This document shows, piece after piece, positions 24,905 to 33,199 of a stretch of 64,000 nt of DNA (positions are counted from its first letter, which is position 1; every line of letters begins with the position of its first letter). The notes under the pieces are model-generated. The model did no database searches, was not told the DNA's origin, and was given only the letters and a program-made list of their open reading frames with translations. The stretch covers positions 3,844,001 through 3,908,000 of the forward strand of contig OZ253444.1 in assembly GCA_965261065.1 (NCBI GenBank), read 5' to 3'. The DNA comes from JAKZVK01 sp965261065 (GTDB taxonomy: Bacteria > Acidobacteriota > Terriglobia > Bryobacterales > UBA6623). The translations under genes were made by a program, and so were the position numbers.

Positions 24905-26524
24905 CTAGCTTTCCACCAACGAAGAATGTCTCGATCGCTCATCGAGCCGCATGCCCTCGGGCTCGCGGACTCTCCACCCGAAGGACTGGTAGAACAGCAT
25001 CCACGCGGTGAAGTAGAAGCCGCCGACGAATAGCGCCAGGAAGGGCAACGTCGCCCAATTCCCGATCGCGAGGCAGATCACCGCGCACCACGCGAAGTAG
25101 GTGCCGATGGTGAAGTTCGCCAACGGCAGCCATCCGCTCGAGCGGCGATACTTCCAGCGGGCCAGCCGCGCACGCCGGCGGTCCGTGGTGTACTTCGCTG
25201 TACGCTGGAACGGCGAGGGCACGCCGAGCAAACCTTCCAGCACCGCGCGCGTGTTCGTGATCGTCAAACCGATTCCCGTGGCCACCAGTACAGGGACAAG
25301 CGGGAGCGTGCGACGCCAGCCGTTGGGGAACAGCTCGCGCTGACTCAACAGGTAGAACGTCGAGAGCGAGCTAACGGTCCCCAAGAACAACGGGATGTCC
25401 ACGTAGAGGAACTCCCAGTTCCAATGATAGAAGCGGACCACCACCGCCGGCAGCAGCAGCACCGACAGCAACACCACCAGCGGATACGAAAGGTTCGCCG
25501 TCAGGTGGAAGCAGGCCTCGACCTTCACCTTCGCTGGAAGGTCGGTCTTCAGCAGCGCCGGCAGAATCTTGCGCGCGGTTTGGATCAGCCCCTTGGCCCA
25601 GCGCGCCTGCTGCACTTGGAACGCGGTCAGGTCCGTCGGCAACTCCGAGGCTACCTCGACGTGCGGTGCGTAGAGAAACTTCCATCCCCGCATCTGCGCG
25701 CGGTAGCTCAGGTCGGTGTCTTCGGTCAGCGTGTCGTGCTGCCAGCCGCCGGCGTCCTCGATCATCGAGCGCCGCAGCACGCCGGCCGTACCGTTGAAGT
25801 TGAAGAAGCGTCCCGAGCGCGCGCGGGCGCCATGCTCGAAAACGAAGTGACCGTCGAGCAGCACGGCTTGGACGCGCGTCAGCAACGAGTGCTCGCGATT
25901 GAGGAAGGTCCAACGCGCCTGCACCATGCCGACCTGGGGATCGGTGAAATAATGAACGGTTTGATGAAGGAAGTCCGGCGAGGGTTCGAAGTCAGCGTCG
26001 AACACGGCGATCAACTCGCCGCGCGCACGGGCCAATCCGTTCTCGAGGGCACCCGCCTTGAAGCCCTCGCGATGCCCGCGGTGGATGTACTCGACCGGGT
26101 AGCCGAGCGTCGCCCAACGTCCTACGGCGGCACGGGCGACGGCCTCTGTTTCGTCGGTCGAATCATCGAGCACCTGGATCTGCAGCCGTTCGCGCGGATA
26201 GTCCAGACGACAGACCGATTCGATCAACTGCTCGACAACGAACTGCTCGTTGTAGATCGGCAACTGCACCGTCACCGCCGGCAGAGTGTCGAAATGGGCG
26301 GAGGGCTCGGGCCGCTCGCGGCCGCGATGCCGGAAGTACAAATGGATGAGCTGATAGCGATGCAGCCCGTAGCCGGCGAGCACGACCATCACCGCCAGAT
26401 ACAAGGCCACGACGGTCGACTCGAGCCAGCCGGTCGGCGCGGCGCCCGACAGGATTTCGGCGGCCAGCCGGTCGGCCCACTGTTGCACCGCCGCGGCGAG
26501 GTCAAGCATCTCGATGGAAAACAT
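24905..26524 (-). CDS. Cellulose-synthase-like family 2 glycosyltransferase, membrane
   Basis: 539 aa processive GT2 enzyme. One N-terminal membrane helix (TVVALYLAVMVVLAGYG) precedes the GT-A domain with PAVTVQLPIYNE, VLDDSTDET, DxD in AVFDADFEPSP, LTEDTDLSYRAQMRGW (catalytic TED) and QQARWAKG (QxxRW). At least four C-terminal membrane helices follow (YPLVVLLSVLLLPAVVV, IPLFLGTVSSLSTFYLL, PLVPVLVATGIGLTI, FLALFVGGFYFTAW). It should polymerise or transfer sugars at the inner membrane. The start codon is only 20 bp from IS630 copy 1. Before the insertion the gene lay divergent to the GT-C gene with about 35 bp between start codons. Confidence 0.88.
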   Translation of the reverse strand: MFSIEMLDLAAAVQQWADRLAAEILSGAAPTGWLESTVVALYLAVMVVLAGYGLHRYQLIHLYFRHRGRERPEPSAHFDTLPAVTVQLPIYNEQFVVEQLIESVCRLDYPRERLQIQVLDDSTDETEAVARAAVGRWATLGYPVEYIHRGHREGFKAGALENGLARARGELIAVFDADFEPSPDFLHQTVHYFTDPQVGMVQARWTFLNREHSLLTRVQAVLLDGHFVFEHGARARSGRFFNFNGTAGVLRRSMIEDAGGWQHDTLTEDTDLSYRAQMRGWKFLYAPHVEVASELPTDLTAFQVQQARWAKGLIQTARKILPALLKTDLPAKVKVEACFHLTANLSYPLVVLLSVLLLPAVVVRFYHWNWEFLYVDIPLFLGTVSSLSTFYLLSQRELFPNGWRRTLPLVPVLVATGIGLTITNTRAVLEGLLGVPSPFQRTAKYTTDRRRARLARWKYRRSSGWLPLANFTIGTYFAWCAVICLAIGNWATLPFLALFVGGFYFTAWMLFYQSFGWRVREPEGMRLDERSRHSSLVES

Positions 26525-26544
26525 TCTACTCGGTTAACGTTCTA

Positions 26545-27708
26545 GTGTAGTGCGTCAAGCAGATTGCACCTTATGCAGGGCGGCACGTCCGCGCTTGACT
26601 TTCTCGAGGATGTCGGAGGCGGTCGCTGTCCAGAGGAAGGGCGTGGGATGCTCGTTGTGCTGGGCTATGTAGTCGTCAATGGCGGCGACGAGCTCGTCCA
26701 CGCTGCGAAACACGCCGCGGCGCAGGCGCTTGACGGTGAGATCGCGAAAGAATCGCTCGACCATGTTCAGCCACGACGCCGAGGTCGGGGTGAAATGAAT
26801 GTGGAAGCGCGGGTGACGATCGAGCCAACGCTTCACAGCGGCATGCTTGTGGGTGGCATAGTTGTCCACGATGAGATGAAGCTGTTTGTCCTTGGGAGTG
26901 CGGCGGTCAATTAAGCGCAGGAAGCGCAACCATTCCTGGTGGCTGTGTCGGGGCATGCACTCGGCGATCACGCTGCCGTCAAGAGTGTTGAGCGCCGCAA
27001 ACAGGGTGGTCGTGCCGTTGCGCTTGTAATCGTGGGTCATCGTTTGGCCGCGTCCCTTTTTGAGCGGCAGGCCGGGTTGGGTGCGATCGAGGGCTTGGAT
27101 TTGGGACTTCTCATCGAGCGAGAGAACCAGAGCATGCTCAGGCGGATTGAGATAGAGTCCGACGATGTCGTCGAGTTTCTCGGCGAAACGCGGGTCATTG
27201 CTGAGCTTGAAGGTCTTGACGCGGTGGGGCTTGAGGCCATGGGCGCGCCAAATCCGTCCCACGGTGGAAGCGCTGACGCCGGCCGCGGCGGCCATGGTGC
27301 GGCGGCTCCAGTGTGTGGCGTTGGACGGTTTCTCGCGGGTGGTCTTGTGGATGATCTGCTGTACTTTCTGCTTCGAGACGGCAGGTGTACGACCGGGCCG
27401 TGGGGCGTCTTTTGCAATGCCGGCGATGCCGCTTTCGAGAAAGCGCGTGCGCCAGCGGGCCACCAACTGCCGCGAGACACCGAGCTGTGCGGCGATCTGC
27501 TTATTCTCGAGACCGTGGGCGGCCAGCAGGACAATCCTGGCTCGCAGGGCGAGACGAACGGCGACTTGGCGGCCGCGCGCGTAGCGGTCCAACTGCTTGC
27601 ATTGCGCTGTGTTCAAAGTTACTGGTTGTGCTCTTCGCATCCCATGCCTCCTGTTAATAGAGACGATGGGAAGCCAATATAAGTTACAGTATTTATGGTG
27701 CCCTACAC
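26545..27708 (-). mobile_element. IS630-family insertion sequence, copy 1
   Basis: 1164 bp, terminal motif GTGTAG(T/G)GC at both ends, flanked by a TA dinucleotide at 26543-26544 and 27709-27710, as expected for IS630. Nearly identical to copy 2 (48801-49964), which lies in the opposite orientation; only a handful of base differences were found. It sits in the tiny divergent spacer between two glycosyltransferase genes. Confidence 0.93.
26555..27640 (-). CDS. IS630-family transposase
   Basis: 361 aa. Two helix-turn-helix regions (ENKQIAAQLGVSRQLVARW, AAAAGVSASTVGRIWRAHG) precede the DDE domain: SLDEKSQIQALDRTQPG, LIVDNYATHKHAAV and SASWLNMVERFFRDLT carry the D, D and E. The frame is uninterrupted. 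It differs from copy 2 at one seen residue (PFLWTA here, PFIWTA there). Read-through from this minus-strand gene would enter the GT2 gene. Confidence 0.95.
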   Translation of the reverse strand: MRRAQPVTLNTAQCKQLDRYARGRQVAVRLALRARIVLLAAHGLENKQIAAQLGVSRQLVARWRTRFLESGIAGIAKDAPRPGRTPAVSKQKVQQIIHKTTREKPSNATHWSRRTMAAAAGVSASTVGRIWRAHGLKPHRVKTFKLSNDPRFAEKLDDIVGLYLNPPEHALVLSLDEKSQIQALDRTQPGLPLKKGRGQTMTHDYKRNGTTTLFAALNTLDGSVIAECMPRHSHQEWLRFLRLIDRRTPKDKQLHLIVDNYATHKHAAVKRWLDRHPRFHIHFTPTSASWLNMVERFFRDLTVKRLRRGVFRSVDELVAAIDDYIAQHNEHPTPFLWTATASDILEKVKRGRAALHKVQSA

Positions 27709-27724
27709 TAGCATAGCGCGCCGC

Positions 27725-29134
27725 ATGGACACCCAGCGATACAGACGGCTCCTTGGCCTCGCCTGCCTGGCCGAGGCGGCTTTCCTCGCGATGCTGCGGC
27801 TCGGGGATTTCAAGAAGGAGCTGGGGGGATTCCTCGCGCTCTACCTGGGAGTGTCTCTATTTTACCTGGTTTGTTGTTTCCTTATCACGCGCGCGGGCCC
27901 CTCCGCCGGCACGTCCGCTGGTGCCGGCGCGGGCGGGCAGCGGCGCACCATGGCGCTGATATGGATCGCCGGTCTCGTGTTCCGCCTCACGGTTCTGCCT
28001 CTCGACCCCGGGCTCTCCGAAGACCTCAACCGCTACCGCTGGCAAGGCAAGCTGCAGGCCGCGGGTGGCAACCCTTACACCGACATCCCCGAGGACCCGC
28101 GCTGGAGCAAGCTGCGCGATGAGACCTGGCCGCGGGTGAACCGCAAAGACCTGCCGTCGGTCTACGGCCCGCTGTACGAAGGCCTCTTCCGCGCCTACTA
28201 TCCGTTGGCCGCCGCGATCGAGCCCGACCCGGTGAAGCAGACGTGGTGGTTCAAGCTGCCGTTCTTGTTCTTTGAGCTGCTGCTCGGTTTGGCGGTGGCT
28301 CGATTATTGCACTTGATGGGCCGCGCGCCGGAGTGGTTGTTGGTCTATTGGTGGTCTCCTTTGATCGTCATCGAGATCTGGGCGCAGGGTCATAACGATT
28401 CTCTGGCGATGCTGCTGCTCGTCGCTGCTCTGGCGGCGGCGCTGGCGGACCGTTGGACGGTGGCCTTCGCCGGCCTCACCCTGTCCACCGCCGCCAAGTT
28501 TTGGCCGGCGCTGCTGTTCCCGTTCTTCTTGCTACGCCGCGAGCAAGGCCGTTGGCGGTTGCGATGGAAGCCGGCACTCGTGACGCTTCCCGTTGCGTTC
28601 GCCGTCAGTTGGCCATACCTGGATGGCATCGAGAACGTCGTCGACCTGCTCGAAGGCTTCCTCGGGGGGTGGCGCAACAACGACAGCCTCTACGGATTGA
28701 TCTATGACTGGGCCGACCGCGACTTCAACGCCGGCACCGAACTAGTCACGCGTTTGCTAACCGGCGCCTTGGCAGCGCTGTGGTGCCTGCAGCTTCCGCT
28801 GGTGCGGGCCGCGAAGTGGACGGCGGCACTGCTGCTGTTTTTCTCGGCGAACTGTTTCCCTTGGTACTTAAGTTGGCTCGTACCTTTTCTGGCTGTCTAT
28901 CCGAACGCTGCGTTGTTGCTGTGGACGGTGCTGATTGCTCTGTCGTACCACGTGCTGATCGGCTATGACGCGCTCGGCGTCTGGGAGTACTCGGATGAGT
29001 TCCGCCGGCTCGAGTACTTGCCCGTGTTTGGGCTGCTGCTCGGCGGCGGGCTGGTGCGCGGCCTCAAGCGCCTAGCCCACCGTGGCTGGAAGCCGGGCCG
29101 TGCGGAGGCGAAGGGCGAAGCAACCGAGCCGTGA
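27725..29134 (+). CDS. Multi-pass GT-C type glycosyltransferase (GT87-like)
   Basis: About 469 aa with roughly ten membrane helices (GFLALYLGVSLFYLVCCFLI, FKLPFLFFELLLGLAVARLL, NAALLLWTVLIALSYHVLIG and others). The first-loop signature LSEDLNRYRWQGKLQAAGGNPYTDIP and LPSVYGPLYEG are typical of polyprenyl-phosphate-sugar-dependent mannosyltransferases. It is predicted to transfer sugars on the periplasmic side of the inner membrane. I chose ATG 27725 because the longer frame (27695) begins inside the IS630 end. The final codons GCA ACC GAG CCG TGA are REP-like repeat sequence, so the repeat supplies the last residues and the stop codon. Confidence 0.85.
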   Translation: MDTQRYRRLLGLACLAEAAFLAMLRLGDFKKELGGFLALYLGVSLFYLVCCFLITRAGPSAGTSAGAGAGGQRRTMALIWIAGLVFRLTVLPLDPGLSEDLNRYRWQGKLQAAGGNPYTDIPEDPRWSKLRDETWPRVNRKDLPSVYGPLYEGLFRAYYPLAAAIEPDPVKQTWWFKLPFLFFELLLGLAVARLLHLMGRAPEWLLVYWWSPLIVIEIWAQGHNDSLAMLLLVAALAAALADRWTVAFAGLTLSTAAKFWPALLFPFFLLRREQGRWRLRWKPALVTLPVAFAVSWPYLDGIENVVDLLEGFLGGWRNNDSLYGLIYDWADRDFNAGTELVTRLLTGALAALWCLQLPLVRAAKWTAALLLFFSANCFPWYLSWLVPFLAVYPNAALLLWTVLIALSYHVLIGYDALGVWEYSDEFRRLEYLPVFGLLLGGGLVRGLKRLAHRGWKPGRAEAKGEATEP

Positions 29135-29553
29135 CCGTAAGGGGCTGTGAAAAAATCGGGGAGTCCACGGCTGACACTGCGGGGAGCCTGGCAGCAACTC
29201 ATCGTGCAAGTTGAGGCATCCAACGACACAACCGAGCCGCGGGTGGGAACCCGCGGTTCCCTCTGGGCGCAACCCGGTGCATCCAACCACGAAGCCAAGC
29301 CCCGGTACGGGGCGTTTGAGGTTTGGTGCTTCGGCAAAGGGTCCGGGGTTACCTATCGAACCGGCCGTATTGCCCCGTCACTTGCGTTTCGGGCTCGGCT
29401 TCTTGGGTTCGCGCGGATTCGCGCCGAGAACTCCTGTGGTGGCGTGAAACCTGATTCGGATGACGGCTACCACTCAACCCAATGGTTTGATCAGGCCGTG
29501 GCTGATTGTCCCCAGCATTTTTTCACAGCCCGTAAGGGAGCCGTTCCGCACGA
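29122..29553 (+). repeat. REP-like repeat copy C, split by MITE-like element 1
   Basis: Left half AACCGAGCCGTGACCGTAA at 29122-29140, right half TAAGGGAGCCGTTCCGCACGA at 29533-29553. The central TAA is present on both sides of the inserted segment, consistent with a 3-bp target duplication. Confidence 0.8.
29141..29532. mobile_element. MITE-like element 1 (392 bp, no ORF)
   Basis: Ends GGGGCTGTGAAAAAATCGGG and, as complement of the right end, CGGGCTGTGAAAAAATGCTG, continuing into related GGGGA(G/C).. and CAGCC sequence. It is flanked by TAA and inserted in REP copy C. The interior has no gene; it includes the CCGCGGGT/ACCCGCGG hairpin also seen near 1140, and AACGCAAGTGACGGGGCA (complement) also seen near 17275. 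No transposase for these ends is in the window. Confidence 0.75.
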
Positions 29554-29801
29554 GCCCTGACGCCACTGAAGGGCCGCTAGGCTGTCATGGCGGCCTTATC
29601 GCGTGCTTCGACCGTCAGTTGGTGAGAAACCCAGGCAAGATCAAGACTAGATCAACGTCTTTGCACTTGCTTGCCGTGCGCACGATCCCGCCAAGTACAC
29701 CTTCGCGCGCAGCGGCTCGCGCCTCGTCCTGACGGCCTTCTCAATACACGTCACGTGGTGAACGACCTAGACTAGAGGCCTCCGAGCGGCGTGAGGTTCT
29801 G

Positions 29802-29947
29802 TGCCGGACCGCTCCCTTAGGGGCTGTGAAAAAATGCTGGGGACAGTCAGCCGCGGCCTGAACGGACGTTGGCGATAAGAGACTTATGTCCTGCCGCTTG
29901 TGACAGTCCCCGATTTTTTCACAGCCCCTTACGGTCACGGCTCGGTT
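29802..29947 (-). repeat. REP-like repeat copy D, split by MITE-like element 2
   Basis: Reverse orientation: GTGCCGGACCGCTCCCTTA at 29802-29820 and TTACGGTCACGGCTCGGTT at 29929-29947. The central TTA (TAA on the repeat strand) is duplicated around the inserted segment, exactly as in copy C. Confidence 0.8.
29821..29928. mobile_element. MITE-like element 2 (108 bp, no ORF)
   Basis: Ends GGGGCTGTGAAAAAATGCTG and complement GGGGCTGTGAAAAAATCGGG, followed inward by GGGGACAGTC/GGGGACTGTC. It is flanked by TTA/TTA within REP copy D. It shares both end types with element 1 but has a much shorter interior. Confidence 0.78.
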
Positions 29948-29979
29948 GCTTCGCCTCGCCACGTGGTCAGAAAAGCAGG

Positions 29980-31584
29980 CTAGAAGCGGCCGTCCTTATC
30001 TTTCGGCAGCACGCCGGCCAGGTAGCTAGTAATCCACTTCTCTTGTCCCGGGACGCGTCGCGTCACCTTGAAGGCTACATCGTCGCCTGGCTTGAGGTTG
30101 TTTTGGATCTTGCGGATGTCGTCGATCTGCGACACCGGCTCGCGGTTGATGGTGAGGATAATGTCGTTGGGCAACATGCCGATGTCATCGGCGAACGAAG
30201 CGGGGTCGACCGTGGTCACGAGCACGCCGTCCTTTTCTTTCAGGTCCAGTTGTTTGCGGTCCTCCGCACTGAGATTCGAGACTTCGATCCCGAACATGAC
30301 CTGGGCGGTCTCGCGCTCTTTGTCGGCCTCGGGCGTGACGTAGCCGAGTTCTTTCCCGAACAGGACGGCGCGGTCGGCAATCTCGACATCGAGCATGACG
30401 CGGTTCCCGCCTCGCATGACGGCAATCGGAACCGTGTCGCCCACGTTCTTCGAAGCCACGGTTTCGATCAACTTGTCGCCGTTGCGGATCTTTTCGCCAC
30501 CGATCTCGACGATCACGTCTTCGGCCTTCATGCCGGCTTTGTCCGCCGGGCCACCGTCGTGGATCTCGGTGACCAACACGCCGCCGTCTTTCGCTCCATA
30601 CGACCGGAGGAGAGCCGCCGGCTGGTCGGCACGGAATTGCACACCGATGGAGCCGCGCGTGACCTTGCCGTGTTGGATGATCTGGTTGTAGACCTTGACG
30701 GCCGTGTTCGAGGGCATCGAGAAGCCCAAGCCCTCCGAGCCGCCGCTGCGGGAGACGATGGCGGTGTTGATGCCGATCACCTCGCCGCGGATGTTGAGCA
30801 ACGGGCCGCCGCTGTTGCCGGGATTGATCGCGGCGTCGGTCTGCAGGAAGCGCTGGAAGCTCTTTCGTGCACCGACCTCGCGCGACTTGGCGCTGATGAT
30901 GCCCACCGTCACCGTCTCTTCGTACCCGAAGGGCGAGCCGACGGCAATGGCCCAGTCGCCTACCGTCACGGCGTCGGAGTTGCCGATCGGAGCGGTCTTG
31001 AGAGCATGGCCGACGTCAATCTTGATGACGGCCAGATCAGTTTCCGGATCGGCGCCGATCAACTTGGCCTCAACTAGCTCCTCATCGCCGCCCGAGCCGT
31101 TGTTGAACAACCGCACGCGAATGCGGTCGGCTTGTTGGACGACGTGGTGATTGGTGATGATGTAGCCGTTGGGGTCGACGATGACGCCGGAGCCCTCACC
31201 GGGACGGCGGAACGGCGACGGGCCGGGGCCGGGACGGCCTTCGGGGAGCCCGAAGAAGCGCCGGAACATCTCGTCACCGAGGTTGCGCTCGCCTGGCTGG
31301 CCGGCTTCTATTTTCTGGGGCAGGGTTTCGACCTTGATGTGGACGACCGAGGGCCGGATGGTCTTGGCGATTCGGGAGAACTCGTTCTCCACCGGCACCG
31401 GATCGGGAACGGTAAGCAGCGTGGCGTCCGGAGCCGCCTTGCCTTCGCGGGCCGCGCCGGCGTCGCCGGAGATCAATGTGCCCAGCACCATACCGATGGC
31501 CAATGTGAAAAGAACCAGGGTGAACGAGAGCAGCTTGCGCTCTCCGAACTCACCAAGCAGGCCGGACTTATGTTTGTGCTCCAT
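29980..31584 (-). CDS. DegP/HtrA-family periplasmic serine protease
   Basis: 534 aa. The N-terminal signal anchor LLSFTLVLFTLAIGMVLGTL is followed by a trypsin-like domain with His in ITNHHVV (about 147), Asp in DPETDLAVIK (about 183) and Ser in NPGNSGGPL (about 258), all conserved. Two PDZ domains follow: GVLVTEIHDGGPADKAGMKAEDVIVEI and GVLVTTVDPASFADDIGMLPNDIILTI. This is the usual HtrA layout for envelope protein quality control. An unusual feature is Gly/Pro-rich sequence just before the protease core (EGRPGPGPSPFRRPG). GAGGAG lies 9 bases before ATG 31584. The gene appears monocistronic; REP/MITE repeats lie just downstream. Confidence 0.92.
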   Translation of the reverse strand: MEHKHKSGLLGEFGERKLLSFTLVLFTLAIGMVLGTLISGDAGAAREGKAAPDATLLTVPDPVPVENEFSRIAKTIRPSVVHIKVETLPQKIEAGQPGERNLGDEMFRRFFGLPEGRPGPGPSPFRRPGEGSGVIVDPNGYIITNHHVVQQADRIRVRLFNNGSGGDEELVEAKLIGADPETDLAVIKIDVGHALKTAPIGNSDAVTVGDWAIAVGSPFGYEETVTVGIISAKSREVGARKSFQRFLQTDAAINPGNSGGPLLNIRGEVIGINTAIVSRSGGSEGLGFSMPSNTAVKVYNQIIQHGKVTRGSIGVQFRADQPAALLRSYGAKDGGVLVTEIHDGGPADKAGMKAEDVIVEIGGEKIRNGDKLIETVASKNVGDTVPIAVMRGGNRVMLDVEIADRAVLFGKELGYVTPEADKERETAQVMFGIEVSNLSAEDRKQLDLKEKDGVLVTTVDPASFADDIGMLPNDIILTINREPVSQIDDIRKIQNNLKPGDDVAFKVTRRVPGQEKWITSYLAGVLPKDKDGRF

Positions 31585-31917
31585 TAGGTCGTCTCCTCAG
31601 ACCGTGCGGGAAGGATGCTCTACTGCGAGGATTTCCCGCGCTCGCGTTCTACACCTTTGGACGGACGACAGTCCGTTTCGGGCACAGCCCCCACATCAAA
31701 ATTATAAGGCACGGTGTCCGCAAAGGTACCGGGGGACGGTGAAGTTCGAACAGGTGCCGGAGTAAGGTTGACTGTGGGGACGACCGACCGTTGATGCCAT
31801 TGGGGTTACGCAAGCTCGGTTGTGGTGACGCAACCGCAGGGTCCGCGGCGTTGCTCGCGCTGGGCGGGCTATCATAGAGGTCTACTCCGCGCAGTTCGGC
31901 GTTGGGGCCCGCGCATC
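31585..31917. other. Intergenic region between divergent htrA-like gene and metX
   Basis: No gene recognised. It should hold promoters for both neighbours. I looked for a SAM-type riboswitch ahead of metX and could not make out a convincing one by eye. Confidence 0.45.
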
Positions 31918-33057
31918 ATGAGCGTCGAAACACAGATCGCCCGATTTGAGGAGTTGACCCTCGATTGCGGGGAGGTGTTGGCTCCGGTCGAGGTGGCCTA
32001 CGAAACCTACGGCAGCTTGGATGACGAGAATGCGAATGCGGTTCTGATTCTGCACGCGTTCTCCGGGGACGCGCACGCCGCGGGCGTTAGCGGCAGCGAC
32101 GGTAAGCCGGGCTGGTGGGACAACATGATCGGTCCCGGCAAGGCGTTCGACACGAATAAGTACTTCATCATCTGCTCGAACGTGCTGGGGGGATGCCAAG
32201 GCACAACCGGGCCGGGTTCGATCGATCCCCGGACCGGGCAGCCCTTCGGCTCACGCTTCCCGTTCGTGACGATCCCCGACATGGTGCGACTGCAGAAGCG
32301 GCTTGTTGAACACCTGGGCATCGAGCGATTGTTGTCGGTGGCGGGCGGTTCGATGGGCGCTATGCAGGTGTTGCGGTGGGCGGTCGACTATCCCGACGGC
32401 GTGGCGTCGGCGATCCCCATCGCGGGCACGAGCCGCCATTCGGCGCAACAGATCGCGTTCAACGAAGTGGGCCGGCAGGCGATCATAGCGGATCCCGACT
32501 GGAAGAACGGCGACTACTATGGGGGTCCGCCGCCGTCACGCGGCCTAGCGGTCGCACGGATGGTCGACCACATCACCTACATGAGCGACGACTCGATGCG
32601 CGAGAAGTTCGGCCGGCGCCGCCGAACGGAAGGTGACGCCGACATTGCCGAGAGCGAGCTTTTCGAGGTCGAGAGTTACCTGCGCTATCGCGGCGGTCAG
32701 TTCGTCGGCCGCTTCGACGCCAACTCGTACCTGGCGATCACACGGGCGATGGACTCTTTTGACGCAGCCGAGGGGTATTCGTCGTTGGGAGAAGCGTTCT
32801 CGAAGACCGAAGCACGGTTTCTGGTGCTCAGTTTCACGTCCGACTGGTTGTATCCCTCATACCAGTCGCAAGAGGTCGTACGGGCGTTACGCAGCCGCAA
32901 CCTCGACGTCACCTACGTCGAGCTGCCGTCGAACTATGGACACGACGCTTTCCTGGTCGAGGTCGGCGAGCAGACGGAGTTGCTCAAGAGTTTCCTCGAG
33001 AATACGTACAAGCGGTTGCCGATGCTGTCGGCTGCGTCTCGGCCGGAGCGAGGCTGA
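31918..33057 (+). CDS. metX: Homoserine O-acyltransferase (MetX type)
   Basis: 379 aa alpha/beta hydrolase that acylates homoserine (acetyl-CoA in classical MetX) at the start of methionine synthesis; cytoplasmic. Motifs are VAYETYGSLDDENANAVLIL, NVLGGCQGTTGPGSIDP, nucleophile Ser145 in VAGGSMGAMQVLRWAVDYP, Asp in FTSDWLYPSYQSQ and His in NYGHDAFLVE. The length and the GTTGPxS motif fit MetX. Acetyl versus succinyl preference cannot be read safely. ATG 31918 is used because the residues from 31822 are not family-like. No met partner genes are adjacent. The next gene on this strand begins 140 bp later. Confidence 0.92.
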   Translation: MSVETQIARFEELTLDCGEVLAPVEVAYETYGSLDDENANAVLILHAFSGDAHAAGVSGSDGKPGWWDNMIGPGKAFDTNKYFIICSNVLGGCQGTTGPGSIDPRTGQPFGSRFPFVTIPDMVRLQKRLVEHLGIERLLSVAGGSMGAMQVLRWAVDYPDGVASAIPIAGTSRHSAQQIAFNEVGRQAIIADPDWKNGDYYGGPPPSRGLAVARMVDHITYMSDDSMREKFGRRRRTEGDADIAESELFEVESYLRYRGGQFVGRFDANSYLAITRAMDSFDAAEGYSSLGEAFSKTEARFLVLSFTSDWLYPSYQSQEVVRALRSRNLDVTYVELPSNYGHDAFLVEVGEQTELLKSFLENTYKRLPMLSAASRPERG

Positions 33058-33199
33058 AGCCGGTTTGGGTGGTCCCCGCCGGCGCGTCGCTCCGCGTCGC
33101 CCCCGCTCCACCCGCAAAGCGGGATCCGGTTTGCTTTTGGATCCCGAGGGTACTACGCTGACCGCCAGGGGTTTCTCATCCACCCCAGGAGTTCCTACC

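Noticed and set aside
25424..26545. Large plus-strand frame opposite the GT2 gene (373 aa)
   Set aside because: His/Arg/Gly-rich antisense shadow of a well-supported gene.
27695..27724. Earlier start of the GT-C gene at 27695
   Set aside because: These ten codons lie across the IS630 end; ATG 27725 is outside the element.
31600..31917. SAM riboswitch ahead of metX
   Set aside because: No convincing SAM-I, SAM-II or SAM/SAH core could be seen by eye; a covariance search would be decisive.
32633..33199. Upstream extension of the SelA-like gene frame
   Set aside because: It overlaps metX in another frame and has an Arg/Ser-rich composition. The true start at 33200 has AGGAG and a Tat signal.
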